Source of the DNA: Photorhabdus akhurstii
GTDB lineage: Bacteria > Pseudomonadota > Gammaproteobacteria > Enterobacterales > Enterobacteriaceae
NCBI RefSeq assembly: GCF_018448925.1
Contig: NZ_RCWE01000023.1
Location: 1-64,000 of the forward strand
Direction: 5' to 3'
Length of the DNA stretch: 64,000 bases
In this document: positions 53,097 through 61,990 of the stretch, piece by piece
How positions within the stretch are numbered: position 1 is the stretch's first letter
Layout: every line of letters begins with the position of its first letter
The notes under the pieces: model-generated
Database searches by the model: none
What the model saw: only the letters and a program-made list of their open reading frames with translations
What the model was told of the DNA's origin: nothing
Program-made: the position numbers and the translations under genes

Positions 53097-53495
53097 ATGA
53101 AGCTAACTATTGAACAACTTACTGTTTTATCAACACAAGATACGATTGATCTGAAAAAAATATGGCCTCAGCAAACACCTGAACAGTGGCAAATCTATCT
53201 AAAAAACGACAATAAACTGTTCGCTGCTCGTTTTAATGATAGATTACTGGCCGCAGTAAAAGTGACTTTCAGTGATCAATCCGGCCTGCTTAAAGATTTA
53301 TGTGTCCGTGAAATAACACGCCGCCGGGGAGTGGGTTTATATTTGATAAATGAAATAAAAGCTCAACATCCCACCATTAACCAGTGGAAATTAAACCTTG
53401 AAAAGTTCTCCAATGCTAACGAACCGGCATTAAAAGGTTTTATGAGTGCCTGTGGTTTTTACTACGACCCCAAGTCAAATTCTTATTCTAGCTGA
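53097..53495 (+). CDS. panM: PanD maturation factor PanM (PanZ), GNAT fold
   Basis: 132 residues, GNAT-like, with the acetyl-CoA site around RRRGVGLYLINEI (Q/RxxGxG/A) and FMSACGFYYDP at the end. PanM promotes self-cleavage of aspartate decarboxylase PanD and senses CoA. In E. coli it also lies beside the liv genes. Its 3' end overlaps the convergent glycerate-kinase gene by 13 bases. Confidence 0.9.
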   Translation: MKLTIEQLTVLSTQDTIDLKKIWPQQTPEQWQIYLKNDNKLFAARFNDRLLAAVKVTFSDQSGLLKDLCVREITRRRGVGLYLINEIKAQHPTINQWKLNLEKFSNANEPALKGFMSACGFYYDPKSNSYSS

Positions 53496-54622
53496 CCCAT
53501 TTTCCAGACCGCCGCCACATTGCGGGCAGTCACCCTCAAATTCTCATGCCCGCAAGCAAGAGCATCAGAAAGAGAACAAACGCCGGGCATAATTGAGAAA
53601 ACGGCATCCAATCCGTGCTCATGAACGATGCTATAGTTCTGACTTATACTGCCAACCAATGCGATGGTTGAAATAGCATACTTTTTGGCGATACGAGCAA
53701 CACCAATCGGCGTTTTACCGTAAATAGTCTGGCTGTCCATTCGGCCTTCACCAGTAATAACCAGATCAGCGCCTTGGACTGCCTTTTCCAATTCCAGCGT
53801 GGAGATCACAATATCAATGCCCGGTTGCAATTTAGCGTCCAGCCAACCCAGTAAAGGAACGCCCATTCCCCCTGCTGCTCCTGCACCGGGTACGTCAATG
53901 ACCTTATTGCCGGTCAGTAATTCAATTTTCTCACCATAATGGCGCAGAGCCGCGTCCAATTCTTTTACCATCTCTGGCGTCGCCCCTTTCTGTGGCCCGA
54001 AAATAGCAGATGCGCCAAACTCACCACATAACGGGTTAGTCACATCACAGGCGACGATAATTTCAGTCTGTCTCAAACGCGCATCCAAACCAGAAAGATC
54101 AATTTTAGCAAGCCGACTTAACGCAGCCCCGCCAAGCTCCAGCTCTTTTCCATCAGAATCAAGCAAACAGGCCCCCAACGCCTGCATCATACCGGCACCG
54201 CCATCATTAGTCGCACTACCGCCAATCCCTAAAATTACCTTTCTGACACCTTTATTTAAAGCGGCCAACATCAGCTCACCGGTACCATAAGTCGTAGTTA
54301 TCAGCGGATTGCGCTTTTCCATCGGCACCAAATGCAAGCCAGAAGCCGCCGCCATTTCAATAACAGCGGTTTCTCCATCACCTAGTACGCCGAAAAAACT
54401 ATCCACCGGCTGATTTAACGGACCAGTAACCGACAGGTGTACAACTCTCCCATTGGTGGCTGCAACCATCGATTCAACCGTACCTTCACCACCATCTGCC
54501 ATCGGCAATTTAATGTATTCGGCTTGTGGATAGATTTCCCTAAATCCTTGCTCTATCGCTTCAGCGGCCTGTAAGACGCTGAGACTTTCTTTAAATGAAT
54601 CAGGCGCAATAATAATTTTCAT
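53483..54622 (-). CDS. Glycerate 2-kinase (GarK/GlxK family)
   Basis: 379 residues with the family start MKIIIAPDSFKESLSVLQAAEAIEQGF, GIGGSATNDGGAGMMQALGA near 120, and LVITGEGRMDSQTIYGKTPIGVA. It phosphorylates D-glycerate to 2-phosphoglycerate, feeding glycolysis. No glyoxylate or galactarate genes lie nearby, so the substrate source is unclear and I leave GarK versus GlxK open. Not found at this spot in E. coli. Confidence 0.93.
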   Translation of the reverse strand: MKIIIAPDSFKESLSVLQAAEAIEQGFREIYPQAEYIKLPMADGGEGTVESMVAATNGRVVHLSVTGPLNQPVDSFFGVLGDGETAVIEMAAASGLHLVPMEKRNPLITTTYGTGELMLAALNKGVRKVILGIGGSATNDGGAGMMQALGACLLDSDGKELELGGAALSRLAKIDLSGLDARLRQTEIIVACDVTNPLCGEFGASAIFGPQKGATPEMVKELDAALRHYGEKIELLTGNKVIDVPGAGAAGGMGVPLLGWLDAKLQPGIDIVISTLELEKAVQGADLVITGEGRMDSQTIYGKTPIGVARIAKKYAISTIALVGSISQNYSIVHEHGLDAVFSIMPGVCSLSDALACGHENLRVTARNVAAVWKMGQLE

Positions 54623-54817
54623 AGATCCTCCGCAAGGAAACCCTCGACTTTAGAGAGTGTCGCAAAAAGCCAGCATTGAAAATAAACCCACAGATTGTGT
54701 ATAAAAAGCCCAGGGCCTATGTGGCGCCAGACTAGGCACCATACTGGCCAGCGGGATCTGATAAATTATGATCCAATAAAACCAGAGTGATCCACAATGT
54801 TTCATGTGTGACATTTA

Positions 54818-54853
54818 ATGTACATAATGTACATAATGTACATAATGTACATA
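54818..54853. repeat. Four tandem copies of a 9-bp unit (ATGTACATA)
   Basis: Four perfect head-to-tail units at 54818, 54827, 54836 and 54845, each containing the palindrome TGTACA. They lie about 100 bp upstream of the DUF2599 gene. Two GGGTATGC words follow (54891-54917). It could be a cluster of regulator-binding sites or a simple slippage-prone repeat. The rest of the 332-bp gap (54623-54954) shows no gene. Confidence 0.85.
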
Positions 54854-54954
54854 TGGTAAAAAAATATTTTTCAATATTATAATCATAAATGGGTATGCCC
54901 ATTATAACTGGGTATGCACATTGACCACAATTTATGGGTAATTTAGGAGGTGAT

Positions 54955-55335
54955 ATGAAAAGAATAGGGTTTGTATTGTTGGTGTTATTCTTCGGCATGG
55001 CTGTTTTCCCTGCGAGCGCTAACAATGGGCACAGTAACTGCCGCCACGGGCCGTATATTGAATCGGGCAAGTGGATAAAGCGCTTTGGCAAGATGACACT
55101 GGCGGTTGTGCCAACCAAATGTGGCCGCAATCTTCACTTCGGTAGAACCAATGAGGCATTCAAAGAACTAGAGCGTAAGTTCAGCAACAGCCCACACTGG
55201 TACAATACGAAAGGTATGCGTAATCAGTTCGACTGCCACGTGGATATTGCCCGTAACAAAGATAAATGGAATCTCGATCCTTACCGTAAACATGTGGGGT
55301 ATAGAGCAACGAAAAAAGCTGGCTGCAATCCATAA
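54955..55335 (+). CDS. Secreted DUF2599-type protein
   Basis: 126 residues from ATG 54955, which has an excellent AGGAGGTG site; the frame opens 7 codons earlier without one. A signal peptide ends FPASA (cleavage after Ala22). The mature part has YIESGKWIKRFGKMTLAVVPT at the start, WNLDPYRKHVGY near the end and four cysteines (CRHG, KCGR, DCHV, GCNP) that could make two disulfides. I recall this as the DUF2599 pattern; no activity is known. It is inserted between the glycerate kinase and rpoH, with its own terminator, so a monocistronic acquired gene is likely. Confidence 0.8.
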   Translation: MKRIGFVLLVLFFGMAVFPASANNGHSNCRHGPYIESGKWIKRFGKMTLAVVPTKCGRNLHFGRTNEAFKELERKFSNSPHWYNTKGMRNQFDCHVDIARNKDKWNLDPYRKHVGYRATKKAGCNP

Positions 55336-55352
55336 TAATATCGTAAAAAAGG

Positions 55353-55384
55353 AGCAAAGGAGCTGAATCAGCGCCTTTGCTTTT
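55353..55384 (+). terminator. Intrinsic terminator of the DUF2599 gene
   Basis: GCAAAGG / CCTTTGC stem with inner AGCTG..CAGC pairing, followed by TTTT, 18 bases after the stop. Confidence 0.75.
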
Positions 55385-55514
55385 CTGGCGATGCTCCCAA
55401 TTTAGCAAAAACCGCCGTAAGCCTTCGTCCAGTGCGAATGGGGATCGTAACGCCTGCAAGACACATATTTCATAGAATTAACTGAGTGAGATGACAACTG
55501 TGAAAAATGAAATA

Positions 55515-55545
55515 AAAAAGGCGATAAACCATTATCGCCCTTTTA
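55515..55545 (-). terminator. Intrinsic terminator of rpoH
   Basis: On the minus strand GGGCGATAAT pairs with ATTATCGCC-type bases around a GGT loop and is followed by TTTTTTATTTC. It lies ~40 bases downstream of the rpoH stop. Confidence 0.85.
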
Positions 55546-55585
55546 ATTTATTCATTGTGAATGCGTTAACGCAAAATCACGCTAT

Positions 55586-56443
55586 TTATGCCTCAATGGC
55601 TACACGCAATTTTTTCATGGCATTTTTTTCAAGCTGACGTACACGCTCCGCAGAAACACCATATTTATCCGCCAGCTCTTGCAGGGTAGATTTATTGTCA
55701 TCATCTAACCAGCGGCAACGGATAATGTCCTGACTGCGCTCGTCTAAACTTTCTATCGCTACCGATAATTTATCAGCCGCATGGTTTTCCCAATTGTCCT
55801 CTTCAATGCCGTCTGCAAAATCAGAAGCTTTATCTTGAAGATACAGCACTGGCGCAACCGGTTGACCTTCCTGACCATCATCATCGGCAGACATATCAAA
55901 CGCCATATCCTGCGCTGACATACGAGATTCCATCTCACGCACATCTTTGCTGGTCACACCAAGTTCTTTGGCGACCATTTCTACTTCGTCCTGATTGAAC
56001 CACCCTAAGCGCTGTTTAGTTTTACGCAGGTTAAAGAACAGCTTACGCTGTGCTTTAGTTGTTGCAACTTTAACAATACGCCAATTACGCAGTACATATT
56101 CATGGATTTCAGCTTTAATCCAGTGAACGGCAAAAGAAACCAGACGCACCCCAACTTCCGGGTTAAAACGACGTACTGCTTTCATCAAGCCAATATTCCC
56201 TTCCTGAATTAAATCCGCCTGAGGCAGCCCATAACCAGCATAGCTACGAGCGACATGAACAACGAAGCGCAGATGAGACAGAATCAGCTTCTTAGCTGCA
56301 TCCAGATCTCCCTGGTAATGCAGCCTTTCAGCCAGTTCCTTCTCTTCCTCTGCTGTCAGCATTGGATAGGTATTAGAGGCACGGATATAGCCCTCCAGAC
56401 TTCCTTGAGGAACTAACGCTAAGGTTTGCATTTCTTTGGCCAT
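55586..56443 (-). CDS. rpoH: Heat-shock sigma factor RpoH (sigma-32)
   Basis: 285 residues, one more than E. coli. Region 1.2 ([23 protein letters not shown]), region 2 ([19 protein letters not shown]), the RpoH box ([12 protein letters not shown]) and region 4 helix-turn-helix ([21 protein letters not shown]) are all present. It directs chaperone and protease genes. E. coli rpoH mRNA carries a 5' thermosensor; the upstream 428 bp has room for several promoters, but I did not fold it. It follows ftsX on the same strand, the standard order. Confidence 0.98.
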   Translation of the reverse strand: MAKEMQTLALVPQGSLEGYIRASNTYPMLTAEEEKELAERLHYQGDLDAAKKLILSHLRFVVHVARSYAGYGLPQADLIQEGNIGLMKAVRRFNPEVGVRLVSFAVHWIKAEIHEYVLRNWRIVKVATTKAQRKLFFNLRKTKQRLGWFNQDEVEMVAKELGVTSKDVREMESRMSAQDMAFDMSADDDGQEGQPVAPVLYLQDKASDFADGIEEDNWENHAADKLSVAIESLDERSQDIIRCRWLDDDNKSTLQELADKYGVSAERVRQLEKNAMKKLRVAIEA

Positions 56444-56871
56444 TCAAATCCTCTCAAATAAGGCTCAAATCGTTAGTATGGATTAGATTACATCTATGAA
56501 CCAACGTTCAACATACAGCGGTACAGTCTATCACCAGAATGTGCATATTCAAGTTACAGATCTGTGGAAGAGTATAATTTCAGCACCGACCATCCCTATA
56601 ACGGGATCGCAGAACAAAAAATAACAGATAGTTTTATATCTATGCAACTAACTTTATTTGTACTATCTCCGACAAATATTAATTCCATTTCATAAAAGCG
56701 CCTGTCAGGTTCACTGAGAGAGTACAAGCACCTTTTTAATTAATTCTACACAGTAGAAAATCATGATTTTGGATTTAAGTCAGTGAATAAGAAATTCTTA
56801 CTAAAGAAAAAAGGAGATGATTATTGCGTTGTCAGGCTGATATCGATCAGCCTGTTGAAAAGATTACCGTT
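56444..56871. other. rpoH upstream regulatory region, no gene seen
   Basis: 428 bp between ftsX and rpoH, AT-rich, without a plausible frame. In enterics this region carries several rpoH promoters and DnaA/CRP-type sites; none could be assigned by eye with confidence. Confidence 0.5.
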
Positions 56872-57846
56872 TTATTCTGGCGTAAAATGGCGCAAATGCT
56901 GAGTTGTCGCCAACCAGGCAGCGGCCCAACCAATCATCGCGGAGAGCAAAACCAGCAGCAGGGACTCATCCCATGAAAGCCCATGTAAATTAAATGTCGT
57001 GCCAAACACGCTGGCAACCTGGGTGACAACATCAGAAAGCTTCCACACCAACAGGGCAGACAAAATTAACGATAAAATTGCCCCCAAAGCCCCCAACAAA
57101 ACACCACCATTGAGGAACGGGCGCAAAATAAAGCCATCCGTCGCACCAATAAGCTTCATCACGTTAATCGTATCACGATGACTGAAAATAGTGAGACGCA
57201 CACTATTACCAATGACCAAAAACAACGCAACGATCATCAGAATACCGATCACTGTCGCAATCTGACCGATAAGACCTGTCAGCGCTGCCAGACGAGCAAA
57301 CCAGCTATCATCCATCCGAACTTCTTCAATACCTTTAACCTGAGAAACTCTGTCACGCAGCGTGGTTAACGTCTGTGAACTCTGAAAATCGATTTTCGGT
57401 GTGATAATAGCCACCGCAGGCAACGGATTCTCTTCCAACATATCCAGCGCGTTACCAAAACCAGACCAGGCGCGGAATTCTGTCATGGCTTCCTGACGCG
57501 AGAGATAGTTGACATTATCCACACCATCAAGTGCTTTCAGCTCAGTTATTAATTTCTGAGCGCCGCTATCATCGAGTGACTTATCGAGATAGACCGTCAG
57601 TTGAGGGGTAGGATACCATTTTTCCGCAGCCTGGCTGACATTCTTCCATACAATGTAACAAACACTTGGTAATGTCAGGGAGATCGCAATCACCATCATG
57701 GTCAACAAAGTTGCCAACGGCTGACGTGACATATCTGTCAGCGTATTCATCCAAGCATAACGCCACTGCTCACGCCATCCTCCTCGTAAAACTTTACTTT
57801 TCGATCTTGTTACTTTCCCCGCAGCCTTACGCACATTTTTAACCAT
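56872..57846 (-). CDS. ftsX: Cell-division ABC transporter permease-like FtsX
   Basis: 324 residues, shorter than the 352 of E. coli mainly at the N-terminus. Basic N-terminal tail, TM1 ([20 protein letters not shown]), a large periplasmic loop, and three C-terminal spans ([55 protein letters not shown]). FtsEX relays cytoplasmic ATP hydrolysis to EnvC and so to septal amidases. It overlaps ftsE by 8 bases. Confidence 0.95.
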   Translation of the reverse strand: MVKNVRKAAGKVTRSKSKVLRGGWREQWRYAWMNTLTDMSRQPLATLLTMMVIAISLTLPSVCYIVWKNVSQAAEKWYPTPQLTVYLDKSLDDSGAQKLITELKALDGVDNVNYLSRQEAMTEFRAWSGFGNALDMLEENPLPAVAIITPKIDFQSSQTLTTLRDRVSQVKGIEEVRMDDSWFARLAALTGLIGQIATVIGILMIVALFLVIGNSVRLTIFSHRDTINVMKLIGATDGFILRPFLNGGVLLGALGAILSLILSALLVWKLSDVVTQVASVFGTTFNLHGLSWDESLLLVLLSAMIGWAAAWLATTQHLRHFTPE

Positions 57847-58504
57847 GATGCTCTCCCGCCATACGGCCCTGGCTTAGAGTCAGAATACGATATTTCCGTC
57901 TTTCAATCAGTGTCATATCATGGGTCGCCATCAGCACTGTCACCCCTACCCGATTAAATTCTTCAAACAGTCGCAAAATCCCCTCTGACAACTCACCATC
58001 CAGATTACCGGTAGGTTCATCCGCCAACAAAACTGTCGGCTTATTCACAACCGCACGAGCAATGCCGACACGTTGTTGTTCTCCCCCTGAAAGCTGAATT
58101 GGGAAATTTTTCGCTTTGTCCAGCAGACCCACCTTATCCAGAGCCGCAGAAGTCCGACGACGGATATCTTCCGAACTGGCGCCTGAAATAATCAGCGGCA
58201 TTGCCACATTATCGTATACCGTCCGATCCAGCAGCAGATGATGATCCTGGAAAATCATACCAATCTGACGACGCAGAAAAGGTACCTCACGGCTTTTTAA
58301 CCGACTGATATCATGACCGGCAAACCAGATATGCCCGGCGCTAGGTCGCTCGATGCCACAGATGAGTTTCAGCAAGGTACTTTTACCTGCCCCTGAGTGA
58401 CCGATTAGAAATGCCATTTCCGCAGGACGCAAATGAAAATCCACCCCTTGCAGGGCTTGCCGTCCCCCCAGATAAGCTTTACTGACCTGTTCAAAGCGAA
58501 TCAT
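57839..58504 (-). CDS. ftsE: Cell-division ATP-binding protein FtsE
   Basis: 221 residues. Walker [10 protein letters not shown], signature [14 protein letters not shown], Walker [13 protein letters not shown] and switch MATHD. ATPase partner of FtsX at the divisome. It lies 6 bases after ftsY. Confidence 0.97.
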   Translation of the reverse strand: MIRFEQVSKAYLGGRQALQGVDFHLRPAEMAFLIGHSGAGKSTLLKLICGIERPSAGHIWFAGHDISRLKSREVPFLRRQIGMIFQDHHLLLDRTVYDNVAMPLIISGASSEDIRRRTSAALDKVGLLDKAKNFPIQLSGGEQQRVGIARAVVNKPTVLLADEPTGNLDGELSEGILRLFEEFNRVGVTVLMATHDMTLIERRKYRILTLSQGRMAGEHHG

Positions 58505-58510
58505 AGGTAA

Positions 58511-59935
58511 TTAATCCTCTCGGGCAAAAAGTGCCTCTATAAAGTCGTCTGCCTTAAATGGCCGTAGATCTTCAATTCCTTCACCAACCCCAATATAACG
58601 GATAGGAATTTCAAACTGATCAGCAATGGCGAAAATTACCCCACCTTTGGCAGTACCATCCAATTTTGTCAATGAGATACCTGTCAATCCAACAGCTTCA
58701 TGGAACAGTTTAGCCTGACTTATCGCATTCTGACCGGTACTGGCATCCAATGTCAGCATAATTTCATGTGGAGCATTTTCGTCCAGTTTTTTCATCACCC
58801 GGACAATCTTCTTCAATTCTTCCATCAGGTGAGATTTATTTTGCAAACGACCGGCGGTATCTGCAATGAGTACATCTACACCTTTAGCTTTAGCTGACTG
58901 AATAGCATCGAAAATTACGGAAGCAGGATCTGCGCCTGTATGTTGCGCTACCACCGGAATATGGTTACGTTCCCCCCACACCTGTAGCTGTTCAACAGCG
59001 GCTGCACGGAAAGTATCCCCGGCTGCCAGCATGACAGATTTACCTTGTGCCTGAAATTGACGAGCCAATTTACCAATTGTCGTGGTTTTTCCCACACCAT
59101 TAACACCAACCATCAGAATGACATACGGTGTTTTTCCTTCAATGTCCAAGGGCTGATTCACTTTAGTCAGAATATCAGACATCTCTTCTTTTAGTTTGGC
59201 ATACAAGGCTTCTGCATCTTTTAGCTCTTTACGGCTGGCATGCTCTGTCAAACTGCTAATGATTTTACGGGTAGTATCAACACCAACATCGGCAATTAAT
59301 AACTGCTCTTCCAATTCATCAAACAGATCATCATCAATCTTTTTACCACTGAATAGGCTAAGAAAACCGGACCCTAGATTCTGACGAGTTTTAACCAAAC
59401 TGCGTTTCAAACGAGAGAAAAAGCCCTCTTTAGTCGGGCGCTCTTGCTCTTTTAATATAACCGGCTTTGGCTGTTCAGTTTGTATCTGCTCCTCTACCAA
59501 TCTTGCAGCTTCCTCTGCAACACGTTGCTGTTCTGCCTGCTCCTCCGCCAACCTTGCAGCTTCCTCAGCTAAACGCTGTTGTTCTGCCTGCTCTGCCGCC
59601 AACCTTGCGGCTTCCTCGGCAACACGCTGCTGTTCTGCCTGCTCCGCCGCTAACCTTGCAGCTTCCTCAGCAACACGCTGTTGTTCTGCCTGCTCTGCCG
59701 CCAACCTTGCAGCTTCCTCAGCTAAACGCTGTTGTTCTGCCTGCTCCGCCGCCAACCTTGCAGCTTCCTCTGCAACACGCTGTTGTTCTGCCTGCTCTGC
59801 CGCCAACCGTGCAGCTTCCTCAGCAACACGCTGCTGTTCTGCCTGCTCCGCCGCCAATTGTTCTTCTTTTTGCTGCTCTTCCTGACGGCCACGCCCGAAC
59901 CAGGAGAAAAAGCCTCTTTTTTTCTCTTTTGCCAT
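58511..59935 (-). CDS. ftsY: Signal recognition particle receptor FtsY
   Basis: 474 residues from ATG 59935 (start MAKEKKRGFFSWFGRG, the lipid-binding helix; four more codons are open upstream). The acidic A domain is replaced by a run of seven 17-residue repeats (AAEQAEQQRVAEEAARL type, about residues 26-144). The NG domain is complete: G1 GVNGVGKTTTIGKLA, G3 DTAGRLQ, G4 TKLDG. It docks SRP-ribosome complexes at the membrane. The NG domain is strongly conserved while the repeat array is distinctive. Confidence 0.97.
   Translation of the reverse strand: MAKEKKRGFFSWFGRGRQEEQQKEEQLAAEQAEQQRVAEEAARLAAEQAEQQRVAEEAARLAAEQAEQQRLAEEAARLAAEQAEQQRVAEEAARLAAEQAEQQRVAEEAARLAAEQAEQQRLAEEAARLAEEQAEQQRVAEEAARLVEEQIQTEQPKPVILKEQERPTKEGFFSRLKRSLVKTRQNLGSGFLSLFSGKKIDDDLFDELEEQLLIADVGVDTTRKIISSLTEHASRKELKDAEALYAKLKEEMSDILTKVNQPLDIEGKTPYVILMVGVNGVGKTTTIGKLARQFQAQGKSVMLAAGDTFRAAAVEQLQVWGERNHIPVVAQHTGADPASVIFDAIQSAKAKGVDVLIADTAGRLQNKSHLMEELKKIVRVMKKLDENAPHEIMLTLDASTGQNAISQAKLFHEAVGLTGISLTKLDGTAKGGVIFAIADQFEIPIRYIGVGEGIEDLRPFKADDFIEALFARED
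59504..59860 (-). repeat. Seven tandem 51-bp repeats inside ftsY
   Basis: Seven complete in-frame units of 51 bp encode the Ala/Glu/Gln-rich 17-residue repeat. Units carrying RLA (second and fifth counting from 59504) recur with a three-unit period, whereas a synonymous CTCTGCC / CTCCGCC difference alternates every second unit. This mosaic suggests repeated slippage or conversion. Length is likely to vary between strains. Confidence 0.95.
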
Positions 59936-60093
59936 TAGCCACTGCACTCCTCAAGGTTAAATCATGGCGTTACAACAAGGAATAATAACGAAATTAGAGT
60001 CAGTCTAACATTTTCGTAATAGCTCAACACATATCAATAATGAATTTCATGGTAAATTAATGCCTGTAAGTCTTAACAATTGTTACTCAAATT

Positions 60094-60678
60094 ATGGCAA
60101 AGAAATCACAACGGCAATCGATGGGACAAATCCGTATTATTGGCGGAAAATGGCGAGGCCGGAAATTACCTGTACCGGATAGCCCCGGATTACGTCCAAC
60201 GACAGATCGCGTCAGAGAAACGCTATTTAACTGGCTAGCCCCGGTTATTCAGGAAGCACACTGCTTAGATTGCTATGCAGGAAGCGGAGCACTTGGATTA
60301 GAGGCACTTTCTCGTTATGCAGCACAAGTTACCCTGATTGAATATGAACGTAATATAGCCAAACAGCTTTCCACGAATTTGGATTTGCTCAGTGCCCAAA
60401 ATGCCAAGGTCATTAACGACAGTGCATTAACCTATTTATCTCAATCAGGAAAACCCTACGATGTCGTTTTCCTTGATCCTCCTTTTCGTAAAGGAATGCT
60501 TAGCGAAACCATAAAATTGTTGGAAGAGCAAAATTGGCTGGCAGATGAGAGCTGGATTTATGTTGAATCTGAATCTGAATCAACGGCGATTGATGTGCCT
60601 GTTAACTGGCAACTTCATCGTGAAAAAGTCGCCGGACAAGTCGCATACCGGCTCTATATCCGTTATTTACCTGCATAA
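60094..60678 (+). CDS. rsmD: 16S rRNA (guanine966-N2)-methyltransferase RsmD
   Basis: 194 residues with RIIGGKWRGRKLPVPDSPGLRPTTDRVRETLFNWL trimmed to its conserved start, the SAM site CLDCYAGSGALGLEALSR, and the catalytic DPPF in VVFLDPPFRKG. It methylates G966 of 16S rRNA. Divergent from ftsY, as in E. coli, with a 158-bp gap. Confidence 0.97.
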   Translation: MAKKSQRQSMGQIRIIGGKWRGRKLPVPDSPGLRPTTDRVRETLFNWLAPVIQEAHCLDCYAGSGALGLEALSRYAAQVTLIEYERNIAKQLSTNLDLLSAQNAKVINDSALTYLSQSGKPYDVVFLDPPFRKGMLSETIKLLEEQNWLADESWIYVESESESTAIDVPVNWQLHREKVAGQVAYRLYIRYLPA

Positions 60679-60700
60679 TGATTACCTTGGAGTAACACTG

Positions 60701-60964
60701 ATGTTTATTCAATTGGGCAAACTGTTAATGATCTGCGTTTGGGGATTTCTGATCTTTAACCTGATCCATCCATTTCCAAAACCATTGAAGTATTTTATGG
60801 ATGTCGCCATGATTTTCATGGTGGTCATGCATGCATTTCAAATGCTGCTTCTGAAAGCCAGTCAGCCAAAAGAGCAAAAACTCTCCAGCCTGATGCAAAC
60901 CAAAATCTTCTTTTTTGGTGTCTTTGAGCTACTGTCAATGCAGAAAAAACAACGGAAAGAGTAA
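60701..60964 (+). CDS. yhhL: DUF1145 membrane protein YhhL
   Basis: 87 residues from ATG 60701 (the open frame extends into rsmD in another phase). Three hydrophobic stretches, including KLLMICVWGFLIFNLIHPFPKPL, and a basic Lys/Gln-rich C-tail (SMQKKQRKE). It follows rsmD by 22 bases as in E. coli; function unknown. The E. coli neighbour yhhM is not seen; the 255-bp gap before yhhN holds no supported gene. Confidence 0.9.
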   Translation: MFIQLGKLLMICVWGFLIFNLIHPFPKPLKYFMDVAMIFMVVMHAFQMLLLKASQPKEQKLSSLMQTKIFFFGVFELLSMQKKQRKE

Positions 60965-61219
60965 AAGCCATCACCTCAAATAGTGGTCACAGCCCCACAA
61001 CACCCGGAAAGTATATACAATTATGTGAGGAATGATTCATTTCATTCCCCTTTCCGGTATGAGTCCAAAAACTGTCGCCATCTATCTCAAACAGATAAAC
61101 CATTTTTTAATTCACTGCCTATTTCCGCACAGATACTTAAACCAATCATCATTATTTCAGTATATATTTTGATAGTAAGAGAGCAGACCCCTTATCCATC
61201 ACTTATTTAAGGAACGAAG

Positions 61220-61846
61220 ATGAGCTGGCCATTTATCGCAGTATTTTTTTCTGGTTGGTTGTATGTTGACGCAGCTTACCGTGGTCCAAACTGGCAAAGG
61301 TGGCTATTTAGGCCAATCACTTTGCTATTGTTGTTATTGTGGGCATGGCAAGCACCTGAGCTGCATATTTCAGGCTATTTAATCTGTCTTGGGTTATTGA
61401 CTGCTTTAATATCAGATGCTCTGCGTATGCTCCCCAGTAAGTATTCACTATTCTCTCTAAGCACATTATTCCTCTGTTATCTGCTCTACACGATAAGCTT
61501 TGTATTGCAGATGAATTTCAGTTTCTTCTTCCCGTTGCCATTAATTTTACTGGTTCTGGGTTCCATTATTCTGCTGGTCATTTGGAATAAACTGGAGGAG
61601 ATGCGCTGGCTGGTTGTCGCCTCAGTCGTTATGCTCCTGATAATGGTGTGGATGGCAGGTGAACAATACTTCTCCCTTAATACAGCGTATGGTTTCTCTC
61701 TGTTAGCAGGCACTATCTTGTTGTTACTGTCACACAGTTTCTGGCTGATCAACAATTACCGCCTCCAATTCAAATCTTCTAAGGCGATTGTAGCAACCTG
61801 TTATTTTATCGGTCATTTTCTAATTATTCGTTCCCTTTATCTTTAA
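61220..61846 (+). CDS. yhhN: YhhN / TMEM86-family membrane protein
   Basis: 208 residues with about eight membrane segments, and the lysoplasmalogenase-family features (GLLTALISDALRMLP, then LAGTILLLLSHSFWLINNYR). Eukaryotic relatives hydrolyse lysoplasmalogen; bacterial activity is not certain. GGAACGAAG precedes ATG. It is followed by the zntA promoter. Confidence 0.9.
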   Translation: MSWPFIAVFFSGWLYVDAAYRGPNWQRWLFRPITLLLLLLWAWQAPELHISGYLICLGLLTALISDALRMLPSKYSLFSLSTLFLCYLLYTISFVLQMNFSFFFPLPLILLVLGSIILLVIWNKLEEMRWLVVASVVMLLIMVWMAGEQYFSLNTAYGFSLLAGTILLLLSHSFWLINNYRLQFKSSKAIVATCYFIGHFLIIRSLYL

Positions 61847-61917
61847 GAGAAAAATTATATTGAAAATGAACAGCCGTACTCAGTCGCACAATTTACCAAT
61901 TTATTTTCTTTTTTTGT

Positions 61918-61949
61918 TTGACTCTAGAGTAGGCTCCAAAGTGTAGAGT
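61918..61949 (+). promoter_or_regulatory. ZntR-type promoter/operator of zntA
   Basis: A -35 TTGACT (61918-61923) and -10 TAGAGT (61944-61949) are separated by 20 bases, the long spacer typical of MerR-family promoters. The spacer holds the imperfect palindrome ACTCTAGAGT..GCTCCAAAGT, close to the E. coli ZntR operator (ACTCTGGAGTCGACTCCAGAGT as recalled, one unit shown). Zinc-responsive activation by ZntR is inferred; zntR is not in the window. Confidence 0.85.
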
Positions 61950-61990
61950 TTGCTCATTATCTTTGAGTTAACTCTGTTCAGGGGGAGTCC

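Noticed and set aside
54732-55130. Minus-strand frame containing a CTL repeat
   Set aside because: The CTL run is just the translation of the TGTACATAA tandem repeat; it overlaps the well-supported DUF2599 gene on the other strand.
59467-59985. 172-codon plus-strand open frame opposite ftsY
   Set aside because: It is antisense to the 51-bp repeats, which are free of stops in this phase by periodicity; the translation is low-complexity Leu/Pro/Val and no ribosome-binding site is seen.
60983-61210. 75-codon frame between yhhL and yhhN
   Set aside because: No ribosome-binding site, no hydrophobic or domain pattern matching YhhM; considered spacer.
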